Of a DNA stretch of 64,000 nt, positions 24,894 through 34,010 are shown piece by piece. Position 1 is the stretch's first letter. Every line of letters begins with the position of its first letter. The stretch covers positions 62,001-126,000 of the forward strand of contig JAFVTI010000008.1 in assembly GCA_017503325.1 (NCBI GenBank), written 5' to 3'. Origin of the DNA: Clostridia bacterium (GTDB taxonomy: Bacteria; Bacillota; Clostridia; Oscillospirales; CAG-272). A program made the position numbers and the translations under genes. The notes under the pieces were generated by a model. The model was not told the origin of the DNA. It made no database searches and saw nothing but the letters and a program-made list of their open reading frames with translations.

Positions 24894-26987
24894 TCAGATA
24901 CGGTACTTATTTTTCCTGTCCAGCGACATACGGAAGTCGATGGACTCATCCGGCGGGCAGATATCCCAGGCCTCGTCCGCAAGCACCTCCAGCTCCCGGT
25001 CGGTCGGATCGACCATCCCCCGCTCTGCCGCCAGGCGCAAAGCGCACAGGCCAAACCAAAGATCGGTCAGCGTAGTCTCGCCCTCGCTGATGGCATGATG
25101 CTCGACCGCAAAAAAGGCTTCCAGATAGTCGGTTTTTCGCAATTTGAGCGCAGTTTTGGCCGCCGTGATCGAAATTCTGTCGTCATTTTTACAGTTTTCG
25201 GGCAGCGAAGCATACAGATCCCACGCCTTCCCATAGCACCCGCAGTCGTTCAGATACTGCAAATACTCACTTGCAAGCGCCACATCGTCATACGCGCCGG
25301 GCAGCGCGATCGCTTCATCATAATACGCTTGCGCACCCGCATCGTTCCCCTCGCGACGCGCAAGAACGGCCAGATTTCGCAAGGCCCAGCAGTTTTTCTC
25401 ACAGCAAACGGACGAAATCCACGCATTTTTGGCGGCTTTGGTAGCTATTTCGTCCTCTTTCTCGTCGTAAGCCTTGGTCGCGATCACCTCGGTATTGTGG
25501 CATTCGTAGGTCGCAATGCCCAGATGCAGCAGATTGTTCCAGGTTTTGGGCGCATTTTGCAAGCGGGGCAGCCACTTAGGGCTGACCATGTACGATTCGG
25601 GAACGCTCGCAGGGTCCTGCTCGGGCAGGCTACCGTTTTCCAGTAGCGTAAGCCACGGTAACTCTGCCCTGCCAATGGCGGAGCGCGGGAAGCACATGGA
25701 CGCAGGGGCCGTGCCGTCACCGTCCATCTCCATTCTCCGCACCTCAAGTGCACCAAAGCCGGAGCCAAAATGCCCGATTTGGTCTTGCTCGACCGGCAAA
25801 TTCGCCAGCTTGCACATATTTTGATGGATTTTATCAATGTCCTCGGCGCTGATCACGCCGTCGATCGCCTTGCCCATATAGTCGACCGCGTCGTCATAGT
25901 CCACATCCAGCATACGCGAGCCGTCCAGCTGCAATCCTCCGTAGCATTGCGTCCATTCATACACGCAGCCCGCAGGCATGGGCTTATCATGCAGCTGCGA
26001 GGGTGCAATGCCCGCCTGGATCTCGGCATAATAGCCCGTCCCCTTGCCATCCGACAAGTATTCCTGCCAATGTACGCCTGCATTGTGCGCGCCCCATGTA
26101 AACAGTTTTTTGAAAAGTAACGGAGCGGTTGATCTTTCGTAGAATACCGAGCCGTCCTCGTAAGCCGCAGCCTCCCAGGTCGAGGCAGTCTCATCCTCGC
26201 ATTGAATGAAATAATCATACGCGCGATCGGCATTTTCGGGATACGTTGCATCAATACCGTCCATGGCGACCAAGCCCGGCAGCGTTTCGTAGCGGCAAGC
26301 TCCGCCCACAAACGAAATCACCTCTTTGTGGCTTGCCAGCACACGCAAGCGGCGATCCGCGCGCACAGCGATGTTGCTCCACCAGTAGGTGGTGGTGTCA
26401 CGATCAAAGGGATTGATCAGCTTGACGTGCGAATACAATCGTTTTTCACCCGCAGGCAGATGAAAATCCACCTGCCAGAAGATGCTTTTGTTGCGCTCGA
26501 ACTCGTAAATGCGCAAGAAATCGTTGCCCGCTCCGTCCGAAAGCACGGCGGCGTACACGTTGTCGCACGTGGTGTAGGTGTGGCCAAAGTTGCCCACGTT
26601 CCATTCGATTCCGCCCGAGAGCCAGGCATTGCGGATGGCCAGATTGCCGGGCTGAATGACGGGATTGGCAAACAGCAGCTCCTTCCCCGCCACCTTATCG
26701 TATAAGGAATGCAGCCTGCCGCCCAGCGAGGGCAAAAAGCGCGCGCGAAGATACTCATTCTCCAGCACATACGAGGGCAGCTGCAAAAGGTCGCGGCTGC
26801 GGTCGTACCTGTCCTGCATCATATAAGGCAGCACCTTGGTCATACACCCCAGGTATTCGCGCAAAGACGCAGGAAAATCCCCGTCGGTGCGGGCGGGATC
26901 CGCCCTTCTTGCGCGGAAATTTGGCAGCGGGTTCTGCCCACGCGGCACGTTTCCGCGAATTTCAAACGTTTCAAACACAACGCTCAT
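24894..26987 (-). CDS. DUF5107 (mutarotase-like) protein with TPR-like C-terminus
   Basis: A 697-residue cytoplasmic protein. The first ~400 residues (YVLENEYLRARFLPSLGGRLHSLYDK, NPVIQPGNLAIRNAWLSGGIEWN) match the DUF5107 galactose-mutarotase-like beta-sandwich fold. The remainder is helical and resembles tetratricopeptide-type repeats (NCWALRNLAVLARREGNDAGAQAYYDEAI). Related proteins accompany carbohydrate-active enzymes, but the activity is unknown. The ATG at 26987 follows AAGGAG; the longer frame from 27047 begins within a short tandem repeat. Convergent or adjacent partners give no clear operon. Confidence 0.85.
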   Translation of the reverse strand: MSVVFETFEIRGNVPRGQNPLPNFRARRADPARTDGDFPASLREYLGCMTKVLPYMMQDRYDRSRDLLQLPSYVLENEYLRARFLPSLGGRLHSLYDKVAGKELLFANPVIQPGNLAIRNAWLSGGIEWNVGNFGHTYTTCDNVYAAVLSDGAGNDFLRIYEFERNKSIFWQVDFHLPAGEKRLYSHVKLINPFDRDTTTYWWSNIAVRADRRLRVLASHKEVISFVGGACRYETLPGLVAMDGIDATYPENADRAYDYFIQCEDETASTWEAAAYEDGSVFYERSTAPLLFKKLFTWGAHNAGVHWQEYLSDGKGTGYYAEIQAGIAPSQLHDKPMPAGCVYEWTQCYGGLQLDGSRMLDVDYDDAVDYMGKAIDGVISAEDIDKIHQNMCKLANLPVEQDQIGHFGSGFGALEVRRMEMDGDGTAPASMCFPRSAIGRAELPWLTLLENGSLPEQDPASVPESYMVSPKWLPRLQNAPKTWNNLLHLGIATYECHNTEVIATKAYDEKEDEIATKAAKNAWISSVCCEKNCWALRNLAVLARREGNDAGAQAYYDEAIALPGAYDDVALASEYLQYLNDCGCYGKAWDLYASLPENCKNDDRISITAAKTALKLRKTDYLEAFFAVEHHAISEGETTLTDLWFGLCALRLAAERGMVDPTDRELEVLADEAWDICPPDESIDFRMSLDRKNKYRI

Positions 26988-27010
26988 ACGCTCGTCTCCT
27001 TCCGAAGTCT

Positions 27011-27042
27011 CATTCTGCATTCTGCATTTTGCATTTTGCATT
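27011..27042 (-). repeat. Short ATTCTGC/ATTTTGC tandem repeat
   Basis: Four copies of a 7-8 base unit (CATTCTGC, ATTCTGC, ATTTTGC, ATTTTGC). A related ATAATGCAAAATGCAGAATTAT lies at 54689-54709 after the MATE gene. Confidence 0.7.
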
Positions 27043-27080
27043 GACAAAGAGATACTGCCTTAGCAGTATCTCTTTGTCAT
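27043..27080 (-). terminator. Terminator overlapping the aldo/keto reductase stop codon
   Basis: A perfect 16-base stem, GACAAAGAGATACTGC / GCAGTATCTCTTTGTC, around a four-base loop. The TAA stop of the upstream gene lies in the loop region. Confidence 0.75.
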
Positions 27081-28193
27081 CTCCGCCATCATTTCGGAGA
27101 TCTTGATATTCTGCGGACAAACGTCCTCGCAAGCGCGGCACGCGATGCAGGCAGAGGGCTTTTGCTCGTCCGGCATTGCCTTGATCTGCGCTCTGACCTC
27201 GCCGACGTTTTCGGGGTACATTTGCGCGTTATAGAACTTAATCATTTGTGGAATTTCCAACCCTTGTGCGCAATAAGGCGTGCAATAACGGCAAGAGGTG
27301 CACGGCAAGGTCTTCTTTGCGATCATATCGTCCGCAATTTCCATGACTGCCTGCCACTCGGCCTCGTTCAAGGGCTTCTCGGATTCAAAGGTCTCAATAT
27401 TCTCGCGCAGCTGCTGCATATTGGACATACCCGACAGCGTGACCACCACGTCGGGGAGAGTCTGCAAAAAGCGGAACGCCCACTCGGGTGCGCTGACACC
27501 GGGGCGCAGTGCCTCCAGCTTTGCTGCGTATTCAGGCTCAAGGGCAGCAAGTCTGCCGCCGCGCACAGGTTCCATGACCCACACGCCAAGACCGTAGGAG
27601 CGGATCAGGTCGATCTTTTCCTTGGCACTCTGCAGCTTGTAATCCAGGTAGTTGAGCTGGATCTGGCAGAACTCCATCTCGGACGCGTACTTATCAAGGA
27701 ATTTCTTCATGGTTGCAAGCGTGCCGTGGGTGGAAAAGCCAAGGTGCTTGATGCGGCCCGCCTTCTTTTCCGAAATCATGTACTCCACGTCGCCATACTT
27801 TTCGGTATCCATGTACTGCTCTACGTTATGCTCGGACACGTTATGGATCAGATAATAGTCGATGTAGTCCATGCCCAATCGGCGCAGCTGCTCCTCAAAG
27901 ATCTCCTTGCCGCGACCCCAGAAGTCTGCGGAAAAGCCGGGGAACTTGGTCGCCACGTAAAAGCTCTCTCTGGGATACTTTGCAAGTGCGCGGCCGACAA
28001 ACTCCTCGCTCTTGCCCTGGTGGTACACCCATGCGGTGTCAAAATAGTTGACGCCCTTGGAAATGGCGTAGTCCACCATTTCGCAAAGAGCCGCCTCGTC
28101 AATATCCGCGCCGTTTTCGGACTTCTGCGGCAGACGCATGCAGCCAAGGCCGAGTGCGCTCAGCGCAACGCCGTTCAGATTCTTGTATATCAT
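27060..28193 (-). CDS. Aldo/keto reductase with C-terminal 4Fe-4S domain
   Basis: A 377-residue protein with an aldo/keto reductase barrel (LGLGCMRLP near the start, FDTAWVYHQGKSEEFVGRAL holding the Asp-Tyr pair, then Lys in YVATKFPG and His in DYYLIHNV) followed by a ferredoxin-like tail with CTSCRYCTPYC and CIACRACEDVC. Such fusions are common in anaerobes and are thought to use ferredoxin; the substrate is unknown. The ATG at 28193 follows GGAGG; the frame extends upstream to 28250 without support. Confidence 0.92.
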   Translation of the reverse strand: MIYKNLNGVALSALGLGCMRLPQKSENGADIDEAALCEMVDYAISKGVNYFDTAWVYHQGKSEEFVGRALAKYPRESFYVATKFPGFSADFWGRGKEIFEEQLRRLGMDYIDYYLIHNVSEHNVEQYMDTEKYGDVEYMISEKKAGRIKHLGFSTHGTLATMKKFLDKYASEMEFCQIQLNYLDYKLQSAKEKIDLIRSYGLGVWVMEPVRGGRLAALEPEYAAKLEALRPGVSAPEWAFRFLQTLPDVVVTLSGMSNMQQLRENIETFESEKPLNEAEWQAVMEIADDMIAKKTLPCTSCRYCTPYCAQGLEIPQMIKFYNAQMYPENVGEVRAQIKAMPDEQKPSACIACRACEDVCPQNIKISEMMAEMTKRYC

Positions 28194-28279
28194 AGCAAAC
28201 CTCCACATGCTTTTTTCTTTCATTATACAAGAAAAATGCATGCTTTGCAAGACGTTGCGGCAAAAAAATCTTCACGCTC

Positions 28280-28308
28280 TTGACTTTGACAAAAAAGCGT
28301 GCTACAAT
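28280..28308 (+). promoter_or_regulatory. Promoter of the cobalamin operon
   Basis: TTGACT (28280-28285), 17 bases, TACAAT (28303-28308), directly ahead of the riboswitch. Confidence 0.8.
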
Positions 28309-28317
28309 GAATACAAC

Positions 28318-28440
28318 TGAATACCGTTCGCGGTCAGGCTCCGGGGCGCAAGTCCCGGATCAGGGGGAAGTTCGGTGAAAATCCGTCGCAACCATCATTA
28401 CCGTCAAAGTCGGAATACCCGCCGCCGCGCCAAGGAATTT
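28318..28440 (+). ncRNA. Cobalamin-type riboswitch
   Basis: Landmarks of the cobalamin aptamer are present in order: GGGGGAAGTTCGGTGAAAATCC (the GGGAA...GGTGAAAATCC core, about 28364-28384) and AAGTCGGAATACCCGCC (28407-28423). The usual GCCACTG box is degenerate here (CCATCATTACCG), so this is a variant. The downstream genes, transcobalamin-like proteins and an ECF transporter, fit. A possible expression platform with a TTTTTT tract lies at about 28477-28535, but its pairing is not clean. Confidence 0.78.
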
Positions 28441-28559
28441 ACTTTTGGATATGAAAAGTGTAGCCAATAATTCGTTCGCGCAAAGGGGTGAGTGTACCCA
28501 TACGTGCGGACGGGATTGCTGCGCTTTTTTGCCTTAACACAGGGGTAAAAGAGCGTTTT

Positions 28560-28735
28560 TTGTTTGTTGTTTCCGGGGGTTACGTGAGAAGACCGTTTCC
28601 GTTCTTTTTGAGCAAAAAGGCCCAAAAAGAACCAAAAAGGCCGAGATTATTTCGCCTCTGCGGAGGCGACCAAGGGCGCTGCCCTTGGAGCCCACAAACT
28701 TTTGAAAAAGTTTGATCAAAACTTTCAAGAGAAGG
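28560..28735 (-). repeat. Structured dispersed repeat, copy 4 (inverted)
   Basis: On the minus strand the hairpin order is AAACTTTTTCAAAAGTTT, CCAAGGGC/GCCCTTGG, CGCCTC/GAGGCG, then GGTTCTTTTT...AAAAAGAACGG. It sits between the riboswitch and the first gene of its operon, so it is transcribed in the antisense sense as a leader. Confidence 0.8.
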
Positions 28736-28743
28736 AGGTCGTC

Positions 28744-29073
28744 ATGAGCGAAAAGCTGACAAAGCAAGATTGCATCAATCTGCTCGTGCGCAAGCATGCG
28801 GAGCTTGGCGGCGAGCGTTTCCCAAAGCGTTCGGATTTCTCCGAGCGTGAGGTAGTGGCCATCAAGGCGTATCTCGGCCCTTGGCCCCGTGCGCTTGAGG
28901 CTGCGGGCATCAAATCCCCCCGCGACGACGGCCATGCCGAGAAAAACAAACAAAAACACATCCGTTCCAAAAGATTACGTACCGAGGCAAAGCTGGCAAA
29001 ACGCGCGTCTGCAAAGAATGAATCGGCTGTGCAGGACAACAAAAACAATCAAGAAAAGGAGAATTCCCCATGA
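28744..29073 (+). CDS. Small protein with HNH-associated DNA-binding repeat
   Basis: A 109-residue basic protein. Residues about 5-60 (CINLLVRKHAELGGERF, PKRSDFSERE, GPWPRALEAAGI) match the homing-endonuclease-associated repeat, a small DNA-binding helix module; no nuclease domain is present. The C-terminal half is Lys-rich and disordered. AAGGAGG supports the ATG at 28744. It is the first gene of the cobalamin operon and overlaps the next start (ATGA), so it may be a regulator or nucleic-acid binder; function unknown. Confidence 0.75.
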   Translation: MSEKLTKQDCINLLVRKHAELGGERFPKRSDFSEREVVAIKAYLGPWPRALEAAGIKSPRDDGHAEKNKQKHIRSKRLRTEAKLAKRASAKNESAVQDNKNNQEKENSP

Positions 29074-29876
29074 AAAAAGTCATCACACTCTTCACAACTC
29101 TTGCGCTGCTGCTCTCTCTGCTTGCAATTGGTGCTTCGGCCGAGGAAAAATCCACAAGTGTTCAGACAACCTTGGACACCGCATACGTGACGGTTGCCGT
29201 CAAGGGAGCGCTTGTTGCCGTGCAAGTCCCCGTTGTACTTGACGATTACGACAACGACGGCGCACTCACCGTCAACGACGCGCTGTACGGTCTGCACGAA
29301 AAGTCTTACGAAGGCGGTGCTGCCGCAGGATATGCCTCTTATCAAAGCGACTACGGACTGAGCATGAGCAAGCTTTGGGGCGACGAGTCCGGCGCTTTCG
29401 GCTACTATCTCAACAACGCCTCCTGTATGAGTCTTGTTGATTCTGTCAAGGACGGCGACCACGTCACCGCATTCGTCTATGCAAGCTCGGACTGGAGCGA
29501 CGTTTACACTTATTTCGACATTCCCTCTGCTACCTGCGAGCCGGACGGCGAGATCACGCTGACCCTGATGGCCGCGGGCTACGACGAAAATTGGAATCCC
29601 ATTACCTATCCCGTCTCGGGTGCGACGCTGACCTTTGACGGCGCCAAGATCGGATTTGTCACCGATGCCGAGGGTAAGGTCACCTTCTCCCCCGAGGCTG
29701 CGGGCACGCACGTATTCAGCGCAGTACACGACCAAATGACCATCGTGCCCCCCGTATGCACCGTAACGGTCAACAAGCCCGAGGGCGGCTGCAATGCCGT
29801 GGCCTTTAGTGCAACAGGATTGGTGACACTTTTGGGTCTTGTCACCTGTGCCATGATCAAACGCAAGGAGAGCTGA
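29070..29876 (+). CDS. Secreted DUF4430-like cobalamin-capture candidate with C-terminal anchor
   Basis: A 268-residue protein: signal peptide (about 1-25), a domain (about 30-155) with a calcium-loop-like DYDNDGALTVND and YGLSMSKLWGDESGAFGYYLNN, which resembles the DUF4430 (transcobalamin C-terminal-like) fold, a second beta domain (about 165-238; a carboxypeptidase-regulatory-like layout), then GGCN, a hydrophobic segment and KRKES. Its place behind a cobalamin riboswitch and before a second DUF4430 protein and an ECF transporter suggests surface capture of cobalamin. Binding itself is inferred. It ends three bases before the next start. Confidence 0.72.
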   Translation: MKKVITLFTTLALLLSLLAIGASAEEKSTSVQTTLDTAYVTVAVKGALVAVQVPVVLDDYDNDGALTVNDALYGLHEKSYEGGAAAGYASYQSDYGLSMSKLWGDESGAFGYYLNNASCMSLVDSVKDGDHVTAFVYASSDWSDVYTYFDIPSATCEPDGEITLTLMAAGYDENWNPITYPVSGATLTFDGAKIGFVTDAEGKVTFSPEAAGTHVFSAVHDQMTIVPPVCTVTVNKPEGGCNAVAFSATGLVTLLGLVTCAMIKRKES

Positions 29877-29879
29877 CGA

Positions 29880-31460
29880 ATGAACGCAAGACTTTTGGCA
29901 TTTGTCACTTGCCTTTTGTGCTTGGTTCTTTGCGCGGGAGTCTTTGTGACAAGTGCCGAGAGTCCGCCAAATCATGCACAAGACGTTTATGACAGTATTC
30001 TGACACATGCGCAAGGAGATAATACAACGCAGGAATGGATCGACTCCGCGCTTTGCGCGCAAGCGGGCACGGGCGCAGAATGGTATATCCTTTGCCTTGC
30101 ACAGAGCAGCAAGGATTACGACTTTTCCGCCTACGAATCCGCTCTTTTGACTTATCTTGACCAAAATACCGTGTCCTCTGCCACCACCAGGCAAAAATAC
30201 GCGCTGGTGCTCGCGGCCATCGGCAGCACAGACGCATACATTGGCAAGACCGCCGACACGACGGTCGGATCTCTTGGCATCATGAGCTACGCGTATGGCC
30301 TGCACCTGACCCATAACGGCTATAAAACACAGCTCTCGGAGAATGAGATCATGCAAGAAATTCTTGCTCTGCAAAAAGAGAACGGCGGCTGGGCAATCTC
30401 GGGCACGACTGCAGACGTGGACGTGACCGCCATGGTGCTGCAGGCTCTTGCTCCCCATTACGGCAAGGATACCGAGGTGACCGCTGCCGTGGATACCGCA
30501 CTTTCCATGCTCTCTGCGCGTCAGCAATCTGACGGCGGCTTTGTCAGCTATGGCGTGCCCAATCCCGAGAGCGCCTCACAGGTCATCATGGCACTTTGCG
30601 CGCTGGGCATTGACCCCGTGACCGACCCTCTCTTTATCAAAAACGGCAACACCACCTTTGACGCGATTGCGACGTTCTCGCTTGGCGACGGCAGCTATGC
30701 GCACCAAGCCGGCGGTGCTTACAGTGCGTCTGCCACCGCGCAGGTGCTTTGTGCCATGACGTCTTATCTGCGTTTTTCCGAGGGCAAAGCGCCCTTGTAC
30801 GATTTGGATCACGCGCGCCCCGACGAGCTGCAAAGCGCAGAGCATGAGAGCGAGTCGCGCGCAGAATTTCCCGTACAAGAGGAACACAACGAGCTATCCT
30901 ACAAGCCCATCGCTTGTGCCATTGTAATAGCACTCGGCGGCATTGCTTGTATCGTATTGCTGATACTGAAAAAGAAACACTTCAAAAACTTTATCGCGAT
31001 CGGGATCGCGGTTGCGCTTTTGCTGGCCGCCGTGATATGGATCGACGTTCGCCTGCCCGAGGACTACTACCACGGAGAATTTGAGTCCAAGCCGGACGCC
31101 ATCGGCACCGTGACGCTGACCATCCGCTGCGACGCAGTGCCGGATCTTGCAGAGATCGATCACCTGCCCGACGACGGCGTGATTCTGGCTGCGACCACCA
31201 TTGACCTTGCCAAGGGTGAGACGGCTTACGATATTCTGATGCAGGCAGCGCGCGCGCTGCATCTGCACGTGGACACTACGGGCGCGGGGGAGGCCGCCTA
31301 CGTGCGCGGCATCTCTTATCTCTACGAGCAGGAGCACGGTGACCTTTCGGGCTGGACCTACAAGGTTAACGATATCTCTCCCTCGGTTGGCTGCGGGGCG
31401 TACACGCTCTCGGACGGCGACGAGGTCGTGTTTGAATACACCCTGACCGTGGGGCAATAA
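29880..31460 (+). CDS. Membrane-anchored intrinsic-factor-like protein (alpha/alpha toroid + DUF4430)
   Basis: A 526-residue protein. Signal peptide about 1-27; an alpha/alpha-toroid domain (about 40-310) with the repeats KENGGWAISG, QSDGGFVSYG and LGDGSYAHQAGG, as in prenyltransferase/terpenoid-cyclase-type and transcobalamin folds; an acidic linker; two membrane segments (about 344-362 and 370-388); and a DUF4430 domain (about 405-525) with ETAYDILMQAARAL, SGWTYKVND and LSDGDEVVFEYT. Alpha toroid plus DUF4430 is the domain pair of intrinsic factor and transcobalamin; here the two are separated by a transmembrane hairpin, so both face outward. The cobalamin riboswitch and adjacent ECF transporter support a role in cobalamin uptake. 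Confidence 0.82.
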   Translation: MNARLLAFVTCLLCLVLCAGVFVTSAESPPNHAQDVYDSILTHAQGDNTTQEWIDSALCAQAGTGAEWYILCLAQSSKDYDFSAYESALLTYLDQNTVSSATTRQKYALVLAAIGSTDAYIGKTADTTVGSLGIMSYAYGLHLTHNGYKTQLSENEIMQEILALQKENGGWAISGTTADVDVTAMVLQALAPHYGKDTEVTAAVDTALSMLSARQQSDGGFVSYGVPNPESASQVIMALCALGIDPVTDPLFIKNGNTTFDAIATFSLGDGSYAHQAGGAYSASATAQVLCAMTSYLRFSEGKAPLYDLDHARPDELQSAEHESESRAEFPVQEEHNELSYKPIACAIVIALGGIACIVLLILKKKHFKNFIAIGIAVALLLAAVIWIDVRLPEDYYHGEFESKPDAIGTVTLTIRCDAVPDLAEIDHLPDDGVILAATTIDLAKGETAYDILMQAARALHLHVDTTGAGEAAYVRGISYLYEQEHGDLSGWTYKVNDISPSVGCGAYTLSDGDEVVFEYTLTVGQ

Positions 31461-31467
31461 CTCCACA

Positions 31468-31514
31468 TTTGTAGGGGAGGAGTATTTGCAAGCAAATTCA
31501 TCCTCCCCTACAAA
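31468..31514. repeat. 47-base palindromic repeat
   Basis: A hairpin with outer TTTGTAGGGGAGGA / TCCTCCCCTACAAA and inner ATTTGC/GCAAAT. Related copies lie at 58162-58205 and, as two inverted copies, at 61994-62115. Here it lies between the DUF4430 gene and ecfT, inside the operon. Confidence 0.85.
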
Positions 31515-31539
31515 ATCATTCTCACGAAAGGAGTCGGCT

Positions 31540-32418
31540 ATGAAAGCCCTGGATACCTACAACCCATTCACCATAGCCGTCTACTTTTTGGCGACGGCGG
31601 GCATCGCCATGTTCTGCATGCAGCCCATCTTACTCGCCCTTGCGTTGATCGGCGCGATGGCGCTGTGCATTTTGCGGCACGACGTGCGAAGTGCGCGGAC
31701 CCATCTTGGCTTTTGGGCCTTATTCTTTTTGGCCGCGCTGCTCAACCCCTTACTCTCGCACAACGGTGCGAGTGTGCTGCTCGTGATCGGCAACGCCCCC
31801 ATCACGGCAGAATCCATCTTTTGGGGCATGACCTCGGGGGCGGCCATTCTTTCGGTTCTTTACCTGTTTTGCTCGTTTGGTGCCATCATGCAAAGCGACA
31901 AGCTGCTCTACCTGTTCGGCAAGCTCTCCCCGCGCCTCTCGCTCATTCTTTCCATGGGACTGCGGTACGTCTCCCTGTTCTCGGAGCAATGGAGAAAAAT
32001 CAAGCAGGCCCAGATCTCTCTGGGGCTTTACAAAAACGACAATATCCTTGAGAGCGCCCGCGGTGAGCTGCGCATCTTCTCAATCTTACTCTCCTGGGCA
32101 CTGGAAAACGGCATCGTGACCGCAAACAGTATGTCCGCGCGCGGGTACGGCACGGGCAAGCGCACGCATTTTTCGATCTTTTCGTTTACGTGGCGCGACG
32201 GACTGCTTCTGTCGGTCACGCTGCTCCTGGCAGCAGGCACCATCGTTCCGCTTGCGCTGGGCGCGGTGACCTTTACCTTTTACCCCACCCTGCACCTGCA
32301 CCACGCGGGTGCGCTCTCATACCTTTGCTATCTCTCTTACGGCGCACTGGTTGCGCTGCCGATTTTACTTGAAACGGAGGACGCGGTCAAATGGAAATGC
32401 TTAAGATCGAAAATCTGA
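31540..32418 (+). CDS. ecfT: ECF transporter transmembrane subunit EcfT
   Basis: A 292-residue T subunit linking the ATPases to the substrate-binding S component. It has membrane segments near the N-terminus and the two coupling helices: SPRLSLILSMGLRYVSLFSEQWRKI and NSMSARGYGTGKRTH, with the ARG motif. The ATG at 31540 has AAAGGAG six bases upstream; the frame extends back to 31486 without support. It overlaps the ATPase start by 28 bases. Confidence 0.9.
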   Translation: MKALDTYNPFTIAVYFLATAGIAMFCMQPILLALALIGAMALCILRHDVRSARTHLGFWALFFLAALLNPLLSHNGASVLLVIGNAPITAESIFWGMTSGAAILSVLYLFCSFGAIMQSDKLLYLFGKLSPRLSLILSMGLRYVSLFSEQWRKIKQAQISLGLYKNDNILESARGELRIFSILLSWALENGIVTANSMSARGYGTGKRTHFSIFSFTWRDGLLLSVTLLLAAGTIVPLALGAVTFTFYPTLHLHHAGALSYLCYLSYGALVALPILLETEDAVKWKCLRSKI

Positions 32419-34010
32419 CCTTCTCATACCCGCAAAGCACACACCGCGTTCTCCGGGACGTTTCTTTTGGCATAGAGGAAGGCGAATTTTGCGTGCTGTG
32501 CGGTGCAACCGGCAGCGGAAAATCCACGCTTTTGCGCCTTTGCAAGCGCGAGCTTGCGCCAAACGGCCAAAGATCGGGACAAATTCTCATAAACGGCACG
32601 CCCACGGAGCAGCTTTCCGCCCGGGAGGCCGCTGTGCGCGTAGGCTTTGTTTGTCAGCAGCCCGATCAGCAGATCGTTTGTGACAAGGTGTGGCACGAGC
32701 TTGCGTTCGGCCTTGAAAATCTGGGGCTTTCGCAAAATGAAATTGCCCGCCGCGTGGCCGAAATGGCCGGTTACCTTGGCATTGAGCCCTGGTTTGACAG
32801 GCAGGTCAAAGAGCTCTCGGGGGGACAGAAGCAGCTGCTGAATCTGGCATCCGTCATGGTCATGCACCCCGATTTGCTGATTTTGGACGAGCCCACCTCG
32901 CAGCTTGATCCCATTGCAGCGGCGGAATTTCTGCACACGCTGAGCAAGATCAACCGCGACTTTTCGCTGACCGTGCTGATCGCAGAGCATCGCCTTGAGG
33001 AGCTTGTGCCCATGTGCGACCGCCTGATCGTACTCAAGGACGGAACTCTGCTCGGTGCAGACGCGCCCGACGTGCTCATGCCGCGTATAGCCCAAGATCC
33101 TGCGCTGCTTGCTTCCATGCCCACCGCTGTGCGCGTAGCCTGCGCGATTGGCGACCAATCTTATCCGCTCTCGGTCAAAGAGGGGCGTGCCATGATCGCA
33201 AAATACGCGGATCCCACGCGCATTTTACCCGAAAACGCGCCAAAGTCGGGGCGCTCCAAGGCGTTGGAGCTTAAAAACGTATACTTCCGCTATGCACGCG
33301 AGCTGCCGGATACGCTGGCTGATCTTTCCCTCTCGCTCTACGAGGGCGAGACGCTTTGCGTGCTGGGCGGCAACGGCTCGGGCAAGTCCACCATGCTTGG
33401 CGTGGCATCGGGCGTGCACAAGCCTTACGCAGGCAGCGTGCTGGTATTCGGCAAAAAGCTCAATGAATACAAGAACCAAACCCTGTACCGCGAAAATCTC
33501 GCACTTTTGCCGCAGGACGTGCAGACCGTATTCTTGCACAACACGGTCGAAGAGGAGATGAAGGACGCGGGCGTGGATCTGTCTGCGCTGCCCTTTGATC
33601 TGACCCCTCTGTTAGGCATGCACCCCTACGATCTTTCGGGCGGCGAGCAGCAGCTGGCAGCCCTTGCCAAGGTGCTTGCCACCAATCCCAAAATCCTGCT
33701 GCTCGACGAGCCCACCAAGGGGCTGGATGCCGAGAAAAAGCAGCATTTGCTGGAAATTCTGCGCACACTCCGGTCGCGCGGTGTCAGCATTCTGATCGTG
33801 ACGCACGACGTGGAGTTTGCCGCACTTTGTGCCGATCGCTGCGTGCTCTTTTTCCGCGGGTCTGCCGTCTCGGACGGACTCCCCCGTACCTTCTTCGCTG
33901 AAAATAACTTTTACACCACGGCCGCGCGCCGCATGAGCCGCGGCTATTTCCAAAACGCAGTCACCGCACGTGACCTGGTCGCGCTTTGCCGCGGGGAGGA
34001 GGTTCTGTGA
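32391..34010 (+). CDS. ecfA: ECF transporter ATPase, fused A1-A2
   Basis: A 539-residue fusion of two ABC ATPases that energises the ECF complex. First domain: Walker A GATGSGKS, signature LSGGQKQ, Walker B LLILDEPTSQLDP. Second: GGNGSGKS, LSGGEQQ, ILLLDEPTKGLDAE. Fused A subunits are typical of dedicated ECF modules with a matched S component. Its stop overlaps the S component start by one base. Confidence 0.93.
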   Translation: MEMLKIENLTFSYPQSTHRVLRDVSFGIEEGEFCVLCGATGSGKSTLLRLCKRELAPNGQRSGQILINGTPTEQLSAREAAVRVGFVCQQPDQQIVCDKVWHELAFGLENLGLSQNEIARRVAEMAGYLGIEPWFDRQVKELSGGQKQLLNLASVMVMHPDLLILDEPTSQLDPIAAAEFLHTLSKINRDFSLTVLIAEHRLEELVPMCDRLIVLKDGTLLGADAPDVLMPRIAQDPALLASMPTAVRVACAIGDQSYPLSVKEGRAMIAKYADPTRILPENAPKSGRSKALELKNVYFRYARELPDTLADLSLSLYEGETLCVLGGNGSGKSTMLGVASGVHKPYAGSVLVFGKKLNEYKNQTLYRENLALLPQDVQTVFLHNTVEEEMKDAGVDLSALPFDLTPLLGMHPYDLSGGEQQLAALAKVLATNPKILLLDEPTKGLDAEKKQHLLEILRTLRSRGVSILIVTHDVEFAALCADRCVLFFRGSAVSDGLPRTFFAENNFYTTAARRMSRGYFQNAVTARDLVALCRGEEVL

